Shown here: positions 17,913-23,500 of the stretch, piece after piece
How positions within the stretch are numbered: position 1 is the stretch's first letter
Layout of the letters: each line of letters starts with the position of its first letter
IMG/VR virus record: IMGVR_UViG_3300033996_000134
Coordinates: 1-26,294 of that record
DNA length: 26,294 nucleotides
From: a virus
Strand: one strand, 5' to 3'
Translations under genes and position numbers: made by a program
The notes under the pieces: model-generated
Database searches by the model: none
What the model saw: the letters and a program-made list of their open reading frames with translations, nothing else
What the model was told of the DNA's origin: nothing

Positions 17913-18821
17913 GCTGCTCCAGATCTTAAAATGTCCCCCACTTCCGGTGGATCATCTTCTTCCACCCTGTCAGAGTGGGCAGGCCCGTATGTAACGGAAA
18001 TGCTTGGCAAAGCCCAAGCTGTTGCCAATGAACCCTATCAGGTCTACCAAGGCCCAATGACTGCGGGTGAGTCTGGCCTGCAATCTAAGGTGTTTCAGGG
18101 CTTGGGTAACTTAGCCTTTCCCGGCAATCTGGGCCAAAGCTTTAGCTCTTCTGGGGTGTATCAACCTCCGCAGATGAATATGGGTGCTTACCAAACGCAG
18201 CCCATTGGCATTGGACCACAGCCGGGCGAAGCGCCTCCTGCCGGTATCACAGGTGCATCCATTATTCCTACACCTACTCAACCGCAAGGCATTGCCTCAC
18301 AGTACATGAACCCGTACTTGCAGTCTGTGCTAACCCCTCAGTTAGAAGAACTACGCCGTCAAAATGACATTACCAATATGAAAGCTAACGCTGGCTTAAC
18401 CAGTGCAGGCGCGTATGGCGGTGGCCGTCAGGCAATCATGAATGCGGAGAACAACCGCAATCTGATGCAAGAGATGAACAAGACGGTCGGCCAAGGGTAC
18501 GCAAGTGCCTACGACAAGGCCATGCAACAGTTCAACACCGAGCAAGGCCAAGCCAAGACTTTGGCTGACATGATGTCTGAAGCAGGCGGCCAACAGCGCG
18601 GTATTGAACAGCAAGGTATCAGCGCAGACTACAACGAATTCCTTGCACAGCGTGATGATCCAATGAAGAAGACGCAGTACTTGCAGTCTATGCTTCAGGG
18701 TCTGCCTATCTCTACGGTCACCAACACAGCCGCCCAGCAAAGTGGTTTAGGCAACTTAGTCAGCTCTATTGGTGGCATGGGATCTATCATGGATTCCCTC
18801 AAGAAATTTAAATTGACCTAA
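17910..18821 (+). CDS. Virion-associated protein, Gln/Gly/Asn-rich
   Basis: 303 aa. The N-terminus (LSEWAGPYVTEMLGKAQA, then YQVYQGPMTAGES) and a central helical block at about 130-250 (YMNPYLQSVLTPQLEELRRQ, AYGGGRQAIMNAENNRNLM, QGYASAYDKAM) look like a conserved phage structural family. The C-terminus is Gly/Ser/Met-rich. There are no cysteines, TM segments or catalytic motifs. Start: TAAGGTTTAAACATG, the same 15-base junction as the 951-aa gene. An internal or tail-core virion role is inferred from position among similar proteins. Confidence 0.7.
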   Translation: MAAPDLKMSPTSGGSSSSTLSEWAGPYVTEMLGKAQAVANEPYQVYQGPMTAGESGLQSKVFQGLGNLAFPGNLGQSFSSSGVYQPPQMNMGAYQTQPIGIGPQPGEAPPAGITGASIIPTPTQPQGIASQYMNPYLQSVLTPQLEELRRQNDITNMKANAGLTSAGAYGGGRQAIMNAENNRNLMQEMNKTVGQGYASAYDKAMQQFNTEQGQAKTLADMMSEAGGQQRGIEQQGISADYNEFLAQRDDPMKKTQYLQSMLQGLPISTVTNTAAQQSGLGNLVSSIGGMGSIMDSLKKFKLT

Positions 18822-18830
18822 GGATTCAAC

Positions 18831-20537
18831 ATGAATCTGATCCAGATACAAGAGCACCTCAAAGATATGCCCATGCGGGCAATCATGGAATATGCCAATG
18901 GCAAGAGCACACAAGTGCCTCCTTACTTGGCTTTAGGCGAGTTAAACCGCCGCAAACAGATGTCGCAACAAGCGACTCAGCCACCACAAGGCACAGTCAA
19001 AGATAAGATTGAGCAAGAGGTGACAGGCGGTCAACCTAATCCTATGCAAGCGGCGGCTCAGGGTATGCCTCAGCCAATGCAACAAGCTGCACCTCAAGGT
19101 CAGCCAGCACCACAGCAAGCCGCGCCCATGCCTCAAATGGCTGGTGGAGGATTGACTGCGCTGCCAGTGGGTGACATGTTTAAATTCGCATCTGGCGGGG
19201 GTGTTGTAGCTTTTGCTGAGGGTGATCTGGTTATTGACCAAGCAGAGCAAGAAGCTAGAGATGCCAAGGCGGCACTGCGTCAATATGGATTACGTCAGCA
19301 ACAACAAGATCCAGAAGGTTTTGCTGCGGCAAGACAAGCGGCAGCTAAAGCAGAAGCTGCTTTAAACGACGCACGCCGTGCGGCTTTTGGCGGAGATACT
19401 GGACCTGCGGGCGCAATGGGTAAAACCATGGGTGCTCCCGTTAGGGATCAAGCACAACAAGCGGCAGCCCGTGTTCAACCAACTATAAGTCCTGACAATC
19501 AAAGCGCAGCAGAAACAGCTCGCTTGGCCCGTCAAAACGCAGGTCCTCCTGCTGGGATTGCTTCTGTAGCCACTCCTCCTGCGGCTCCTCCTCCTGCTCC
19601 TGCTGGTGGCGGTATCCCTGCGGCTATCGGCCTGCCTGCGGCTCCTAAGTTCACAGCGCCTAACGCAGATGAGTACACCAATAAGCTGGCTGAGTTTAAA
19701 CGAGCTAACCCCGGTTTGGCTGGCAGCGAGTTTCAGAAGTTGTTGGACAAGATTGCTCAACAAGACGAAGCCGACCGCGCTCGGTTTGTTACACAAGAGA
19801 AAGCCCGTACACGTGCCGACTTCTGGAAGTCTTTGATTGACGCAGGCGAATCTACCCGTGGTCAAAAAGGTATCGGTGCTTTGCTAGGTGGTTTTGGTAG
19901 GTCTGCTGGCGCTTCTGAAGCGGCTGCGGCTGAACGTGCAGATGCACAAGCCAAGATGCGTCGTGATCAAGAACTGGGCATGGCTAAGATACGCGCTGAA
20001 CTTGAGTCAGCCCGTCGTGCTGAAGCTCGTGGCGACTTTGAAGCTGCGTTTAAACATAAGCAAGACGCAGACAAGATTGCTCGTGATCTGGAGCAAACTG
20101 AGTTCTCTAACAAGATGGATATGGCCAAGCTTAGAGAGCAAGCCCGTGGCAACACCATCCAAGCTTCTACTGCCGCTCGTTTGCCTCAGCTTGTTCAAGT
20201 GGCTGAAGACATTCAACGTAAAAATCCTCAAATGTCACCTAACGAGGCCATGGAGCGTGCCGCATCTTATCTGGCAAGCGGTCAGTACCAGACTGCCGCA
20301 CAGCGCGAGAAAGCCGCGATGGCAAAAGACTTGGCTGGCAGAACTAACTTCCTTGACATGCAGATGGCAACGATGGATCCAAACTCTTCAGAGTACAAGA
20401 AGATGGAAACTCAACGCCAAAAAATTGTTGAAAGATTTATGGCCGAACAAAAGATGCTCGGTGGTAAATCTGGTACGCAAGATGTCAACACACCTAGCAC
20501 CGGATTTAGCGCATATACAACTGTTAATTCTAAATAA
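18831..20537 (+). CDS. Virion-associated helical protein with GG-rich motif
   Basis: 568 aa. The N-terminus (LKDMPMRAIMEYANGKS, then PPYLALGELNRRKQM) is a small helical domain I have seen at the start of phage structural proteins. A Pro/Gln/Ala-rich linker (38-105) precedes a Gly-rich element at 103-133 (MAGGGLTALPVGDMFKFASG, then GGVVAFAEGD). Residues 135-500 are Ala/Gln/Glu/Arg-rich helices, with a Pro/Ala interruption (~230-285). It reads like an internal virion or injection protein. Start: TAAGGATTCAACATG. No enzymatic motif is visible. Confidence 0.7.
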   Translation: MNLIQIQEHLKDMPMRAIMEYANGKSTQVPPYLALGELNRRKQMSQQATQPPQGTVKDKIEQEVTGGQPNPMQAAAQGMPQPMQQAAPQGQPAPQQAAPMPQMAGGGLTALPVGDMFKFASGGGVVAFAEGDLVIDQAEQEARDAKAALRQYGLRQQQQDPEGFAAARQAAAKAEAALNDARRAAFGGDTGPAGAMGKTMGAPVRDQAQQAAARVQPTISPDNQSAAETARLARQNAGPPAGIASVATPPAAPPPAPAGGGIPAAIGLPAAPKFTAPNADEYTNKLAEFKRANPGLAGSEFQKLLDKIAQQDEADRARFVTQEKARTRADFWKSLIDAGESTRGQKGIGALLGGFGRSAGASEAAAAERADAQAKMRRDQELGMAKIRAELESARRAEARGDFEAAFKHKQDADKIARDLEQTEFSNKMDMAKLREQARGNTIQASTAARLPQLVQVAEDIQRKNPQMSPNEAMERAASYLASGQYQTAAQREKAAMAKDLAGRTNFLDMQMATMDPNSSEYKKMETQRQKIVERFMAEQKMLGGKSGTQDVNTPSTGFSAYTTVNSK

Positions 20538-20545
20538 GTTTAAAT

Positions 20546-23500
20546 ATGGCACTGTACAGAATCACCGCTCCTGATGGTCGCACTTATGAAATCCAAGGCC
20601 CAGCAGGGGCAACTCAGCGCCAAGTAGAAGCAGAGTTACTGCGCCAAAACCCCATGGCGGGGTTGACTTCCAAAGAGTTGGCAGAGACTCCGCGTGCTCC
20701 TAGCACCATTAAAGACATTGGATTTGGTGGCTTAGGCGCACTGGCAGGCGGTGTTCAAACGCTATCAAACCTTGCTGGTGTGGATAACCCAGTCTCTAGG
20801 GGTTTAGGTTCTATACAGCAATACGCGCAGGAAAGTCTTAGCCCTGCCCGTCAAGAAGAGTTAGCAATCCAAAGCGAGTTAGAAAGCCGTGCTCAAGGCA
20901 CTGGCTTGGGTAATGAAGTTAGCACTGGCATACGCCGGTTTACACAAGCGCCAGTACAGGGCACTTTAAACGCATTGCTAGGCAGTGCTCCTATCATTGC
21001 TGCCGGTCTGTTGCCCGGTGGTCAAGCCGCCGCAGGTGCAAGCCTTGGAGCTAGGGTATTGGCTGGCGCACGTGGAGCCACTGGTATTGGTGGCTTGATG
21101 GGTGTTGGCGGTCAGAAGGGCCAAGACTACGAAGCTGTTAAGCAAGCCTTGCTTGACAAGGGTTTAGACCCTGAAATTGCCGAGCAAAAAGCTTTAGAAG
21201 CTTCTGCTTATTCAGCAGAGAACTTACCCCGTCAGTTTGTAGCTGGCGGTGCAGGCGCATTAGAAGGTGCGTTCGGTGTTGAACAAGCCTTGGCCAATGC
21301 GGCTAGGAAAGTTAGCAGAGCTAACGGGGCACCATCGCTGGATGCGCCAACGTTTAAACGTGCTGTTGGAACATCTGTGCTGGGCGAGGCAGTGCCTGAA
21401 GCTATTCAAGCTGGTGTCGGTCAGGTGGGAACTAACGTTGCCCTGAATCAAGCTGGCGTTGCTACAGATCTAACTCAAGGCTTGGCTGGTACAGTGGCCC
21501 ATGATGCCTTGGTCGGTGCGGTACTGGGCCTTGCTGTATCTCCTGCGCAGATGTCTAATCTGCAACGTGATCACCAACGGGCCAAGGCTGATGAACAAGC
21601 TAGAAAGCAAGCTGAAGTTGATGCAAAGGCACAAGCTGAGGCACAAAAGGCAGAAGCCGAGCGTGCTGTTTTTCAGAAACAGACCGAAGAAATCCGCCAG
21701 CAAATGGAGCAACAGCAGGCTATTGCTTTGCCTGCGCCGTCTGAGGAAATCCCCGTTGAAGAAGTACAGACCGACCCGCTCAAGAATCCTCTAGGCAACA
21801 TCCGTAAAGGAGAAGTTCCCTTTGACATCTACAAGCAGATCGATGACTACCGCAAGCAGGCTGGACTTCCCAAGCTCAAGGAGTACTCGATTGAGGACTT
21901 TGTGGATGCTATGCCGGGGGTTAACCCTAAGTCAGAGCAAGCTTTGCTTGACGAACTCATCACCGCTAAGTCTGGTTATGCCGGTGAGAAATACACCGCA
22001 GAAGATGTTATCAACCAAGCCAAGCTAAAGAACGTTGAAACAAAAACGCAGGGCTTTAAAGACTTCTTGGCCAGAACCACTGGTGTAAACGCACTAGAGA
22101 AAATGTCACAGCCGCAGCTGCACGCCGCGTTTAAGGCATTGAATGCCCTGCCCCAGTCTGAAGGTTTAAACATCCTTCCTGAAGGCACAAACGCCAGCCG
22201 GTTTAATGACAAGCAATATACCAACGCCATCAAAGGTGTGGACATGTTGCTCAATGACTTGGGCGTTCCTGTTGATCCTTCTGAGGTCATCAAGACCATC
22301 AAAGAATACACAAACCTGACAGAAGACTCCCATGCTGGAGCTATTCTGGATGCGGCTATTAAGAACGGTGATGTTGATCTGATCAAGACACCTCGCTATG
22401 AACTCTATGATCCAAAGACAGGCAATGTTCTGCCGTCCACCTACACATCTAGGACTGCTGCACGCGCTGCCGCTAGCAAGCGTGGTTTAAACGTTCGGCA
22501 GATTACAACTGATGCGATCGCTGCGCCGTCCACCTCCGCCACGCTGCCCGAAGGATTTGACATCCGGGAAGGTGCGTTTAAAGAAGGTGAAGCCCCATCC
22601 GGGTTTGATGTGCTGGCCGGTGAGGAAGTGCTGTTTAAAGCTAACACTATCGAAGAAGCCAACGCCAAGAAGGATAGCTTTGAGCGTACCCGTGCCGGTA
22701 TGGCTAACAGTCGTGAGAACCAGATCACGCAGCTAAACAATGCCATCGAAGCCAGCCAGAAGCGTTTAAACACAATGGAGGCTCAGGGCAAAGGTCAAAC
22801 GACCGGTTACCAGAAAGCCGCCGGTAAGCACGCCAAGCTGGTTGCAGACACACAGGCAAAGATTGCCGCCCTGACAGAAGAGATCGCTAAGTACGATCCT
22901 AAAGCCACGCCTTTGACAGTCAAGCCAACAGGCACTAAAGCCGTTGGCCGTAAAGGCTACACGGTGTTTGAACAGGCTCAGGCAAGGGCTACATACCCAT
23001 CTAGACAAGCGGCTGAAGAAAGCATTCTGTCCGAGATGTCTGACAAGCAGTTGCAAGAGCTTTCTCAACAGCAGGGCCGCAGGGCTATTGGTAAGAAGGC
23101 TCAAGCTGAACTGGAGCGCAGAACTCCTAAGGCTCCTACAGCGGCAGAAGCCAAGCGCTTTGCCGAGCAGAAGCCTGTGTCTGAGGTTCTGAAGGGCATT
23201 AAAGAGAAGCAGGTCAAGGCTGAAGAAGCCGGAACAATCCCCGGCATGAAAGAGCGTATTGCTCAGTTCGAAGCTTACCTCAAGCCTGCCATGAAGCAGT
23301 TTGGCTTGGGGGATGTTGGCTTAAACATTGTCCAAGACCTTAATACAGAAGGCTCCTATAGCAAGAATCTGATCAAGATTGCTCTTCGTCAGCAAGACCC
23401 TATGAGGGTTCTGCGACATGAGTCCATCCACGCCATGAAGGAACTTGGTTTCTTCACGCCTGCGCAGTGGAAAGCTCTTGAGCGCATGGCTAATGACCAG

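Noticed and set aside
19888-20574. 228-codon + frame over the 568-aa virion protein
   Set aside because: The product is an Arg/Leu/Lys/Trp-heavy shadow with no Shine-Dalgarno sequence; the main frame is continuous and protein-like.
21501-21794. 97-codon + frame over the polyvalent coiled coil
   Set aside because: Lys/Arg/Leu shadow of Ala/Gln/Glu codons, no Shine-Dalgarno sequence; unlike the ORFs at 24828 and 25011.
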